Source: Kaistia adipata DSM 17808
GTDB lineage: Bacteria > Pseudomonadota > Alphaproteobacteria > Rhizobiales > Kaistiaceae
DNA: 64,000 nucleotides
Assembly (NCBI RefSeq): GCF_000423225.1
Contig: NZ_KE383992.1
Location: 64,971 to 128,970 of the forward strand
Direction: 5' to 3'
A model generated the notes under the pieces. The model saw only the letters and a program-made list of their open reading frames with translations, had not been told where the DNA came from and made no database searches. Made by a program: the position numbers and the translations under genes. This document shows positions 37,296-45,073 of the stretch, one piece after another. The first letter of the stretch is position 1; each line of letters begins with the position of its first letter.

Positions 37296-37684
37296 GGTTC
37301 GGTGTCCTTGCTTCCTTCCCACGGGGAAAACCGCACGGGCGCAGCCCTTCCGGAAAAGCCCATCTAGCGGGACCGGTCAAGCCCGCCCCTGTCGTTCCCG
37401 CCGACGCCGCCCATGCGGCGACGCTGCCGGCCATCATGCGCCGCAACATCGCCAATCCCGCTGACGGTCCAACCGCTTAAGTATTCACGACGAGTCGGAG
37501 GCAGGCTTTCTTTCTGCACCGCAACGTAACCCTTCGTAATTGTCCAGCTCGTTGACAGGTTAATATCTTCATCCTAGAAAAAAAGCAGCGCCAAAATACG
37601 GGGAGACGCGCTGAACACCAACAAGAACAAGTAACCGCGCCAAACGGTCGCCAGTATCGAGCGGTACACCCAGGGAGAGAAACC
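37296..37684 (+). other. Divergent regulatory region, ROK repressor / CUT1 importer
   Basis: No gene is supported. It contains the promoter at 37552-37580 and a 100-base leader. Short TGTC/GACA inverted bases flank the -35 element (37541-37557), a possible repressor site but too short to claim. Confidence 0.45.
37552..37580 (+). promoter_or_regulatory. Sigma-70-type promoter of the second CUT1 importer operon
   Basis: TTGACA, exactly 17 bases, TAGAAA: a consensus -35 and a 4-of-6 -10 element. It lies in the AT-rich part of the gap and would start transcription about 100 bases before the binding-protein gene. Confidence 0.6.
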
Positions 37685-38950
37685 ATGACCTTCACGTGGA
37701 AGGCGAGCGCTGGTCTTTTGACCTTCGCTCTCCTGAGCGGCACGGCCCTTGCCGAGCCGAGGACGAACCTGCTGCACCAGTGGGCCACCGGCTCCGACGC
37801 CGCGGCGATCGCCAAGCTGGGCGAAATGTACACCGCCGCCGGCGGCAAGTGGGAGCAGACCTCGATCGCCGGCCACACGGCCAACACGCTGGCCAAGCTG
37901 CGCGCCGACGTCATCGCCGGCAACGCGCCGCCCGCCGTCCAGCTCAAGGGTCCCGAGATCGCCGAGTGGAACGAGACGGGCATGACCGCCAATCTCGACG
38001 AGCTCGCAACCGCCGAGGGCTGGGAGAAGGTCGTCGCGCCCGAGCTGCTGCCGGTGATGAAGCCGACCGGCAGCTGGGTCGCCGCGCCGATGAACATCCA
38101 CCGCATCAACTGGCTGTGGTCGTCGCCCAAGGTCATGAAGGAAGCCGGCGTCGAGGCCGTGCCGAAGACCTGGGAAGAGTTCAACGCCGCCTGCGAGAAG
38201 GTCGTCGCCGCCGGCAAGATCTGCATCGCCCACTCGACCGCCGACTGGACGGATTCGACCGTGTTCGAGGTCGTCGTCTATGGCCAGGACATCGACCTCT
38301 ATCGCAAGGCCTTCGTCGAGGGCGACGTCGACGCGCTGCGCAGCGACGGCATGGTCAAGGCGCTGACGCAGCTGCGCCTGATGACCTCGAAATACATGGA
38401 TCCCGGCATGGTCGGCCGGGACTGGGATACGATGTCGGCGATGGTCGGCCGCGGCGACGCCGCCTTCCACATCATGGGCGACTGGACCATCGGCCTCCTG
38501 ACCGCGGCCGGCTTCAAGGAAGGCACCGACTACACCTGCAGCCAGGCGCCAACCGACTGGGGCAAGCCCGGCTTCATCCTGAACGCCGACTCCGTCGTCT
38601 TCTTCAAGCAGAAGGATCCGGACTTTATCGAAGGCCAGCAGCTGCTCGCCAAGACGATCCTGTCGCCGGAGTTCCAGACGGTGTTCAACCAGGCCAAGGG
38701 CTCGATCCCGGCGCGCCTGGACGTCGACCTGTCGCAGGGCTTCAACCCCTGCCAGCAGCTGTCGCAGAAGGACCTGCAGGCCTCGATCGAGGCCGGCACG
38801 CTGGTCCGCTCGATGGCCCACAACATGACCATCCCGCAGAAATACCGCGGCGCGATCATGGATACGGTCACCGAGTTCGTGAACACGCCCGCCATGACGC
38901 CGGAACAGGCGGCCACCGCGATCGCGGATGCCGTCGAGGCCCAGATGTAA
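37685..38950 (+). CDS. CUT1 sugar ABC transporter binding protein, glucose/mannose type
   Basis: A 421-residue exported binding protein. The signal peptide MTFTWKASAGLLTFALLSGT is cleaved near ALA/EP. The mature start EPRTNLLHQWATGSDAAAIA and later GNAPPAVQLKGPEIAEWNE, SWVAAPMNIHRINWLWSS and CQQLSQKDLQASIEAG match the glucose/mannose-binding proteins of the GtsA type. A pair of cysteines (in the NAACEKV and KICIAHS segments) may form a disulfide. AGGGAG lies upstream of the ATG. First gene of a complete importer operon; glucose, mannose or galactose are plausible ligands, supported by the sugar dehydrogenase downstream. Confidence 0.88.
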   Translation: MTFTWKASAGLLTFALLSGTALAEPRTNLLHQWATGSDAAAIAKLGEMYTAAGGKWEQTSIAGHTANTLAKLRADVIAGNAPPAVQLKGPEIAEWNETGMTANLDELATAEGWEKVVAPELLPVMKPTGSWVAAPMNIHRINWLWSSPKVMKEAGVEAVPKTWEEFNAACEKVVAAGKICIAHSTADWTDSTVFEVVVYGQDIDLYRKAFVEGDVDALRSDGMVKALTQLRLMTSKYMDPGMVGRDWDTMSAMVGRGDAAFHIMGDWTIGLLTAAGFKEGTDYTCSQAPTDWGKPGFILNADSVVFFKQKDPDFIEGQQLLAKTILSPEFQTVFNQAKGSIPARLDVDLSQGFNPCQQLSQKDLQASIEAGTLVRSMAHNMTIPQKYRGAIMDTVTEFVNTPAMTPEQAATAIADAVEAQM

Positions 38951-39018
38951 CGAACCGCCTTGTCGGGCGCGGTGCCCCGCGCCGCGCCCGATCCTTCGTT
39001 CTCATGACAGGGCCAGCC

Positions 39019-39966
39019 ATGTCGACCATCGATGCGGATGCCGGCCGGATTTCCGGAGCGGACAATCCGAGGCCAACGTGGCGGGAGCGCCTCGTCCGGA
39101 TCTCGCCCATCCTGATCCTGGCGCCGTCGCTGGCGGCCTCGTTCATCTACGTCTTCGTCTTCACGATCTGGACGCTCTACATCTCGCTGTCCAACTCGTC
39201 GCTCCTGCCCAGCTACGGCTTTGTCGGCCTCGACAACTACGCCTCGCTGTGGAGCAACCGGCGCTGGAACATCGCCTACAGCAATTTGTTCCTGTTCTCC
39301 GCCTTCTACATCGTCGGCGCCATGGCGATCGGCCTGGCCCTCGCCATCCTGATCGACCAGAAGGTCCGCGGCGAAGCGATCTGGCGAACGATCTTCCTCT
39401 ATCCGCTCGCCGTCTCGTTCATCGTCACCGGCACGGTCTGGAGCTGGCTCTACAACCCGACCGACGGCATCCAGATGCTGGTCCGCGGCCTCGGCTGGAC
39501 GGATTTCAACTTCGCCCTCGCCTCCGACCGCAACACGGCGATCTATGCCATCATCATCACCGGCATCTGGCAGAGCTCGGGCTTCGCCATGGCGCTGTTC
39601 CTCGCCGGGCTCCGATCGGTCGACCCCGACCTCGTCAAGGCGGCGCAGATCGACGGCGCCTCCACCTTCCGAACCTATCGCAGGGTGATCCTGCCGGTGA
39701 TCGCGCCGATCTTCCTGGCCGTCGCGGTCGTGCAGATCCAGTTCGCCATCAAGACCTTCGATCTCGTCGCGGCGCTGACGCGCGGCGGCCCGGGCATCTC
39801 GACAACCTTCCCGGCGATCTATGTCTACGACCTGATGTTCCAGCGCGGCCAGATCGGCGAAGGCGCCGCCGCCGCGATCATGATGCTGGCGGCCCTCGCC
39901 GTCGTGCTGGTGCCCTACTCCTTCTTCATCGTCTGGCGTCATCGCAGGGAGAGCCGCCATGGCTGA
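39019..39966 (+). CDS. CUT1 sugar ABC transporter permease (glucose/mannose type, first)
   Basis: A 315-residue permease. Helices begin at ISPILILAPSLAASFIYVFV. The ATPase-docking loop is VKAAQIDGASTFRTYRRVIL, and LVAALTRGGPGISTTFPAIY is a family mark. ATG 39019 is preferred because AGGG lies properly before it, unlike ATG 39004. The very long reading frame upstream merely runs through the binding-protein gene in another frame. Its end overlaps the next permease by 8 bases. Confidence 0.9.
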   Translation: MSTIDADAGRISGADNPRPTWRERLVRISPILILAPSLAASFIYVFVFTIWTLYISLSNSSLLPSYGFVGLDNYASLWSNRRWNIAYSNLFLFSAFYIVGAMAIGLALAILIDQKVRGEAIWRTIFLYPLAVSFIVTGTVWSWLYNPTDGIQMLVRGLGWTDFNFALASDRNTAIYAIIITGIWQSSGFAMALFLAGLRSVDPDLVKAAQIDGASTFRTYRRVILPVIAPIFLAVAVVQIQFAIKTFDLVAALTRGGPGISTTFPAIYVYDLMFQRGQIGEGAAAAIMMLAALAVVLVPYSFFIVWRHRRESRHG

Positions 39967-40861
39967 TGCCGCGCTCGCCCGCGTCCATGATCGGGAGGCC
40001 GCCGCCGCCTTCCGCCGGCATTACCTGAGCCGGTTGGCGATCTATGGCCTGCTTTCGATCTTCGCGATCATCTATCTGGTGCCGCTGCTGGTGGTCGTGT
40101 TCAACTCGTTCCGCGACCAGGCGGAGATCGCCCAGAACGGCCTGATCGCCTTCCCGCGCAGCTTCGCCTTCCATGCCTGGGCCGACGCCTGGAGCAGCTA
40201 CTGCATCGGCGGCACCTGCGAGGGCATGAAGCGCAACTTCATGAACTCGCTCTGGATGGCGATCCCGGCGACGATCCTCTCCACTTTGCTCGGCGCGCTG
40301 AACGGCTACGTGCTGTCGAAATGGCGCTTCAAGGGCTCCGAAGTGCTGTTCACGCTGATGCTGCTCGGCGTGTTCATGCCGGGGCAGATCGCGCTGATGC
40401 CCTGGGCCTTCATCCTCGGCAAGCTCGGCCTGACCAACTCGACCTACGGACTGATCCTCGTCCATGTCATCCAGGGCATCTCGTTCACGACGCTGTTCTG
40501 CCGCAACTACTACGTCTCGATCCCGGACGACCTGATCAAGGCGGCGCGCATCGACGGCGCCGGCCTCTGGCGCATCTTCCGCCGGATCATCCTGCCGCTG
40601 TCGCCGCCGATCCTGATCGTCACGGTGATCTGGCAGTTCACCGGCATCTGGAACGAATACCTGTTCGGCGTGGTGTTCACCTCGGGCCGCGAGCAGCCGA
40701 TCACCGCCGCGCTGGTGGCGCTGACGGCGAGCGGCACCAATGTCCGCAACTACGACGTGATGAGCGCCGCCGTGCTGATCGGCGCGCTGCCGCCGCTGCT
40801 CGTCTACTTCTTCGGCGGCAAGTATTTCGTCCGGGGCCTCACCCAGGGCGCCATCAAGTGA
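39959..40861 (+). CDS. CUT1 sugar ABC transporter permease (glucose/mannose type, second)
   Basis: A 300-residue permease. The segment CIGGTCEGMKRNFMNSLWMA with its cysteine pair, and LGALNGYVLSKWRFKGSEVL after it, are characteristic of the GtsC-like glucose permeases. The docking loop is IKAARIDGAGLWRIFRRIIL. It ends FFGGKYFVRGLTQGAIK. It overlaps the upstream permease by 8 bases and is followed by the ATPase after 25 bases. Confidence 0.9.
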   Translation: MADAALARVHDREAAAAFRRHYLSRLAIYGLLSIFAIIYLVPLLVVVFNSFRDQAEIAQNGLIAFPRSFAFHAWADAWSSYCIGGTCEGMKRNFMNSLWMAIPATILSTLLGALNGYVLSKWRFKGSEVLFTLMLLGVFMPGQIALMPWAFILGKLGLTNSTYGLILVHVIQGISFTTLFCRNYYVSIPDDLIKAARIDGAGLWRIFRRIILPLSPPILIVTVIWQFTGIWNEYLFGVVFTSGREQPITAALVALTASGTNVRNYDVMSAAVLIGALPPLLVYFFGGKYFVRGLTQGAIK

Positions 40862-40886
40862 GACGCGATCCAAGGATGAGGCCTGC

Positions 40887-41993
40887 ATGTCTTCGCTGAC
40901 CATTCGCAACCTGCGCAAGAGCTTCGGATCCGTCGAGGTCCTGAAGGGCATCAACATCGAGGCGCGCACCGGCGAGTTCATCGCGCTGGTCGGCCCGTCG
41001 GGCTGCGGAAAGTCGACCCTGCTCGCCATGATCGCCGGGCTCGAAAGCGTCACTTCCGGCGAGATCCGGATCGGCGACCGGCTGGTCAATTCGGTGGCGC
41101 CGAAGGATCGCGACATCGCCATGGTGTTCCAGTCCTACGCGCTCTATCCGACCATGACCGTGCGCGAGAACATCACCTTCGGCATGGAGAGCCGCGGCGT
41201 GCCGAAGCCGCAGCGCGACGAGGCGGTGAAGCGCGTCGCGGCACTGCTGCAGATCGAGCCGCTGCTCGCCCGCAAGCCCGGCCAGCTCTCCGGCGGCCAG
41301 CGCCAGCGCGTCGCCATGGGCCGCGCCCTGGTGCGCGACCCGAAGCTGTTCCTGTTCGACGAGCCGCTGTCCAATCTCGACGCCAAGCTGCGCGTCGACA
41401 TGCGCACGGAGATCAAGAAGCTGCACCACCGCGTGGGCAAGACGACCGTCTATGTCACGCATGACCAGGTCGAGGCGATGACGCTCGCCTCCCGCATCGC
41501 CGTGATGCACCAGGGCGAGGTTCAGCAGTTCGACGAGCCGCAGACCGTCTATGACCGGCCGGCCAACATGTTCGTCGCCGGCTTCATGGGATCGCCGGCG
41601 ATGAACTTCATTCCGGCGACGCTGACGACCGATGCGGAGGGCCGCCCGGCGGTGTCGCTGAAGGTCGGCGACGGCGCCGTGCTGGCGCTCGCCGAGGGAG
41701 CCGTACCCGGCACTACCGGGCGCGACGTCATCCTCGGCGTCCGGCCGGAGCACATCTTCCGCTACTCGCCGGAACTGAAGGCCAGCAAGAAGAGCCTCGC
41801 CACGGTCGAGGCGCCGGTCGAGATGGTCGAGCCCACCGGGGCCGAGACGATCGGGCTGATGCGCTTCGGCGACCTCGAGGTCACGGGCCGCTTCGACCCG
41901 GACGAGGCGCCGCGCATGGGCGAGACCATCACGCTCGGCATCGACATGTCGCATGCCTGCCTGTTCGACCCCACTACCCGCAAGCTCCTCTGA
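40887..41993 (+). CDS. CUT1 ABC transporter ATPase (MalK/UgpC type)
   Basis: A 368-residue ATPase. Walker A GPSGCGKST (residues about 36-44), Q-loop in VFQSYALYPTMTV, signature LSGGQRQRVAMGRAL, Walker B LFLFDEPLSNLDAKLR and the switch His in VYVTHDQVEAMTL are all intact. A C-terminal regulatory OB-fold domain follows (DVILGVRPEHIF). MalK-type ATPases often serve more than one importer, so this one may also power the ATPase-less mannoside importer at 28.5-31.7 kb. Confidence 0.93.
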   Translation: MSSLTIRNLRKSFGSVEVLKGINIEARTGEFIALVGPSGCGKSTLLAMIAGLESVTSGEIRIGDRLVNSVAPKDRDIAMVFQSYALYPTMTVRENITFGMESRGVPKPQRDEAVKRVAALLQIEPLLARKPGQLSGGQRQRVAMGRALVRDPKLFLFDEPLSNLDAKLRVDMRTEIKKLHHRVGKTTVYVTHDQVEAMTLASRIAVMHQGEVQQFDEPQTVYDRPANMFVAGFMGSPAMNFIPATLTTDAEGRPAVSLKVGDGAVLALAEGAVPGTTGRDVILGVRPEHIFRYSPELKASKKSLATVEAPVEMVEPTGAETIGLMRFGDLEVTGRFDPDEAPRMGETITLGIDMSHACLFDPTTRKLL

Positions 41994-42035
41994 ACCCGGC
42001 AGGCACCGGCGCATCCCTCCAACAGGCCGCAGTCC

Positions 42036-42800
42036 ATGACCTTCGCATCCTACCCCAGCCTTTCCGGGCGCGTCGTCTTCGTGACCGGAGGCGCCTCGGG
42101 CATCGGCGCCGACATCGTCCGCGCTTTCGCCGGAACCGGTTCGAAAGTGGCCTTCGTCGACATCCAGGAGGAAGCCGGCAAGGCGCTCGCCGACGAGCTT
42201 GGCGGCGCGCAACACCGGCCCCTCTTCCGCCGCTGCGACCTGACCGACATCGAGGCGACCCAGGCAGTGATCGCCGAGATCGGCCGGGAACTCGGGCCGA
42301 TCGGCGTCCTCGTCAACAACGCGGCCAATGACGACCGGCACGAGGTCGACGCCGTGACGCCCGACTACTGGGACTGGGCGCAGGCGGTGAACCTGCGGCC
42401 GCAATTCTTCACCGCCCAGGCGGTGCGGCCGCAGATGCGCGAGCTCGGCTATGGCTCGATCATCAATTTCTCGTCGATCGCCTGGCGCGGCGGCGCCCCC
42501 AACATGCCGGCCTACACCACCGCCAAGGCGGCCGTGCTCGGGCTGACGCGCAGCCTGGCGCGCGCCTTCGGCGCCGACAACATCCGCGTCAACGCGATCG
42601 AGCCCGGCGCCGTCATGACCGAGAAGCAGTACGCGCTCTGGTACAAGACGCCGGAGAGCGTCGATGCGCTGGTCAGCCGGCAATGCATCCGCACGGTGCT
42701 GCAGGGCGAGGAGATTGCCCGCACGGCACTATTCCTCGGCGCCGACGACAGCCGGATGATCACCAAGCAATCCATCATCGTCGACGGCGGATTGAGCTAG
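42036..42800 (+). CDS. SDR sugar 1-dehydrogenase, similar to Caulobacter xylose dehydrogenase type
   Basis: A 254-residue SDR. Cofactor motif TGGASGIGADIV, then FVDIQEEAGKALADEL, RRCDLTDIEATQAVIAEIG, LVNNAANDDRHEVDAVTPDY and active site FSSIAWRGGAPNMPAYTTAK. The combination RRCDL, NNA-x-NDDRH and W-x-x-G after the catalytic serine is shared with the xylose/arabinose/galactose 1-dehydrogenases that make aldonolactones. Placed directly after a sugar importer ATPase, it should start oxidation of the imported sugar. Which aldose is not shown. The ribosome binding site is weak. Confidence 0.82.
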   Translation: MTFASYPSLSGRVVFVTGGASGIGADIVRAFAGTGSKVAFVDIQEEAGKALADELGGAQHRPLFRRCDLTDIEATQAVIAEIGRELGPIGVLVNNAANDDRHEVDAVTPDYWDWAQAVNLRPQFFTAQAVRPQMRELGYGSIINFSSIAWRGGAPNMPAYTTAKAAVLGLTRSLARAFGADNIRVNAIEPGAVMTEKQYALWYKTPESVDALVSRQCIRTVLQGEEIARTALFLGADDSRMITKQSIIVDGGLS

Positions 42801-42842
42801 CGCCGCCCGCCCCGCAATCCCCTCGCCAGATCGGGACACGCC

Positions 42843-43826
42843 ATGCTGCAAGTCGGACTGAACCCCTATGGACTGACCTACTATCTCGGCCTGCAGGGGC
42901 ACGGCACGCCGCGCGCCAATCCGGACGGGCGCGGGCTCGAGGGCTTCATCGAACTGGCCACGGAACTCGGCGCGAAGACGATCGAGATCTTCGAGCCGTG
43001 GATCGCGGCACTCGACGACGACGCGGTGGCCGCGCTGAAGGCAAGACTCGCCGCGCTCGGCATGACGCCGGTGGTGAGCAGCGGGCTGAACCACGGGCCG
43101 CTCGACGGCGCTTTTCGCTCCGCCGCGCGGCTCGACGCCAGACTGATCCGCGTCTGCCTGACGCCGGTGCTCTGCGGCGATCGCAACGCCGTAGGCGAAA
43201 AATGGCATGAGCTGGTGCGCGGCGTGCACAAGGCGCTTGCCGACTATGCGCCGCGCGCGGTCGCGGAAGGACGGACGCTGGTGATCGAGAACCACCAGGA
43301 TTTCACCTCCGACGAGTTGGTCGGCCTCTGCGAGGAGGCGGAGGGCGGCGTCGGCATCTGCTACGACACCGGCAACACGCTGCCGGTCGGCGAGGCACCG
43401 CTCGACTTCACCCGCCGCATCGCGCCCTGGGTCCGGCACGTGCACCTGAAGGACTACAACGTCCAGTTCACCGACGAGGGCTTTCGTCTCGTCCGCTGCG
43501 CCATCGGCGACGGTTTCGTGCCGTTCCAGGAAGTGCTGGGCATCCTCAAGGAGCACCATGACCACCTGACCGCCGTTCTGGAGCCGGGCGCGCTCGACGT
43601 GCGGCATGTCCGCCTGCTGACGCAGGACTGGTGGAACGGCTATCCGCCGCGCTCGGCGCGCTCGCTCGCCGCCTGCCTGCAGACCGCCCGCCGCAACCGC
43701 CTCGCCGACGACGCCGACTACCGCACCCCCTGGGAGCGCGGCGAGGACGGCGCGCTCGTCTCCTACGAGCTCGACATGATCCGGCGCAGCGTCGCCAACA
43801 TGAAGGCGATCGGCGTCATGAGCTGA
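42843..43826 (+). CDS. Sugar phosphate isomerase/epimerase-like TIM-barrel protein
   Basis: A 327-residue AP-endonuclease-2-fold (xylose isomerase-like) protein. Metal ligands are in LVIENHQDFTSDELV (Glu), GICYDTGNTLPVG (Asp), VRHVHLKDYNVQF (His) and AVLEPGALDVRHV (Glu). The family includes epimerases, isomerases and lyases of sugars and sugar acids, so the exact reaction is open. It follows the sugar 1-dehydrogenase by 42 bases in the same operon and is followed by a structured repeat that probably ends or buffers the transcript. Confidence 0.78.
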   Translation: MLQVGLNPYGLTYYLGLQGHGTPRANPDGRGLEGFIELATELGAKTIEIFEPWIAALDDDAVAALKARLAALGMTPVVSSGLNHGPLDGAFRSAARLDARLIRVCLTPVLCGDRNAVGEKWHELVRGVHKALADYAPRAVAEGRTLVIENHQDFTSDELVGLCEEAEGGVGICYDTGNTLPVGEAPLDFTRRIAPWVRHVHLKDYNVQFTDEGFRLVRCAIGDGFVPFQEVLGILKEHHDHLTAVLEPGALDVRHVRLLTQDWWNGYPPRSARSLAACLQTARRNRLADDADYRTPWERGEDGALVSYELDMIRRSVANMKAIGVMS

Positions 43827-43841
43827 AACATCGGGAGACCT

Positions 43842-43968
43842 TTCACCTCTCCCTGAGGGAGAGGTCGACGCCCGCAGGGCGGCGGGTGAGGGTTTACGGC
43901 CTCACCGGAGAATTCCCTACCCCCTCACCCGGCTCTTCGAGCCGACCTCTCCCCCAGGGAGAGGTGAA
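43842..43968. repeat. 127-bp palindromic intergenic repeat, family 1, copy A
   Basis: It begins TTCACCTCTCCCTGAGGGAG and ends in the inverse, so the ends are inverted repeats that each also form their own hairpin. Internal hairpins are CGCCC/GGGCG (43869-43881), GGTGAGG/CCTCACC and GGCTC/GAGCC (43931-43943). A second copy of identical length is at 62510-62636. It sits between two same-strand genes, 33 bases before the next start. Confidence 0.9.
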
Positions 43969-44001
43969 GATCAAGAACCCCGCACCCAAAGGAGCTCGCA
44001 A

Positions 44002-44811
44002 ATGAGCAAGGAACTCTCCGGCAAGGTCATCTTCGTCACCGGCTCGGGCCGCGGTCTCGGCCGCACCATGGCCGAAAAGCTGGCGAGCCTCGGCGCCGAT
44101 GTCGCGATCCACGATCTCGAATGGACCGGCCCGGCGAAATATGGCGAGGCCAAGGACCTCGGCGAAGTGGCGGCCGAGATCGCCAAGCATGGCGTCCGCA
44201 CCGTCGCCGTCACTGGCAATATCGGCGACCCGGCCGCCGTGCAGAAGATGAAGGAAGAGATCGAGGCGAAGCTCGGCACGGTCAACGTGCTGGTCAATTG
44301 CGCCGGCGGCGACATCGGCGCGTCCGGCAACAAGCCAAAGCCAAACGACGCGCTCCACATCTCGTTCGAGGACATCCAGGTCCTGACCAACAACAATCTG
44401 ATCGGCACCATGCTGGTCTGCCAGGCCTTCGTGCCGCCGATGGTGGCGGCCGGCAACGGCTCGGTGATCAACATCGCCTCGGCCGCGGCGCATATGGGCT
44501 GCTCGCCGGAGGTCGTCTATTCGACGCTGAAGGCGGCCGTCGTGCACTACACGCGCTGTCTCGCCAAGGAGCTCTACGAGCAGGGCGTGCGGATCAATGC
44601 CGTCAGCCCCGGCCCGACCAAGTCGGCCCGCTTCCAGGCGACCCGCATCGTCGATCCAGCCAAGATGGATTCGTCGGGAAAATCGTTCAACCGCTATGCC
44701 GAACCGTCCGAGATCGCCGACGCCGTCGCCTTCCTCGCCGGCAACGGCTCGAAGTTCATCAACGGCCAGGTCATCCGCGTCGACGGCGGCCTGACGCTGT
44801 TCCCGGGGTAA
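44002..44811 (+). CDS. Short-chain dehydrogenase/reductase
   Basis: A 269-residue SDR. Cofactor motif VTGSGRGLGRTMAEKLASLG, an acidic residue in AIHDLEW, NCAGGDIG in place of NNAG, and active site INIASAAAHMGCSPEVVYST with Lys in YSTLK. A roughly 12-residue insertion (WTGPAKYGEAKDLGEVA) follows the second strand. It has a very good ribosome binding site, AAAGGAG seven bases before the ATG. It lies after the family-1 repeat and may be in the same transcription unit as the sugar-oxidation genes. Substrate unknown. Confidence 0.8.
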   Translation: MSKELSGKVIFVTGSGRGLGRTMAEKLASLGADVAIHDLEWTGPAKYGEAKDLGEVAAEIAKHGVRTVAVTGNIGDPAAVQKMKEEIEAKLGTVNVLVNCAGGDIGASGNKPKPNDALHISFEDIQVLTNNNLIGTMLVCQAFVPPMVAAGNGSVINIASAAAHMGCSPEVVYSTLKAAVVHYTRCLAKELYEQGVRINAVSPGPTKSARFQATRIVDPAKMDSSGKSFNRYAEPSEIADAVAFLAGNGSKFINGQVIRVDGGLTLFPG

Positions 44812-44851
44812 GGAAGATTCCGTCTCCAGACCGCAATTCCGAAACTCGACC

Positions 44852-44985
44852 GTCATCCCGAGTTGCCCGGCGCAGCCGGGCCTCGAAGGAGGATTCAGGG
44901 AGCGCCCGCGACGTGCTTCAAAGGAGCTCCGCTGGACCCTCCTTCGAGGCTTCGCTCACGCGAAGCACCTCAGGATGATGGCGGA
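44852..44985. repeat. Palindromic intergenic repeat, family 2
   Basis: The stretch between the SDR and tamB stop codons (convergent genes) contains CCTCGAAGGAGG (44881-44892) and its perfect complement (44938-44949). A GCTTCGC/GCGAAGC hairpin and the ending CTCAGGATGATGG mirror CATCCCGAG at the left end. The 22 bases at 44960-44981 recur exactly at 62698-62719. This type of element is common as a dispersed repeat in Rhizobiales. Confidence 0.75.
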
Positions 44986-45073
44986 GCCACTGGAAACAAC
45001 GCATTGTAGGCCGCCTTGAGCGGGCGGCCAGCCACCCATGCCCCTCACGCCGAAGCGAGCTTGGGCGTGCCCC

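Noticed and set aside
37696-39018. Apparent large fusion of the upstream region with the first glucose-type permease
   Set aside because: The frame only stays open by chance through the binding-protein gene; conserved permease sequence and a proper ribosome binding site begin at 39019.
43842-43968. Repeats considered as a CRISPR array
   Set aside because: There are only two distant copies, each a self-complementary element; there is no regular repeat-spacer pattern and no cas gene.
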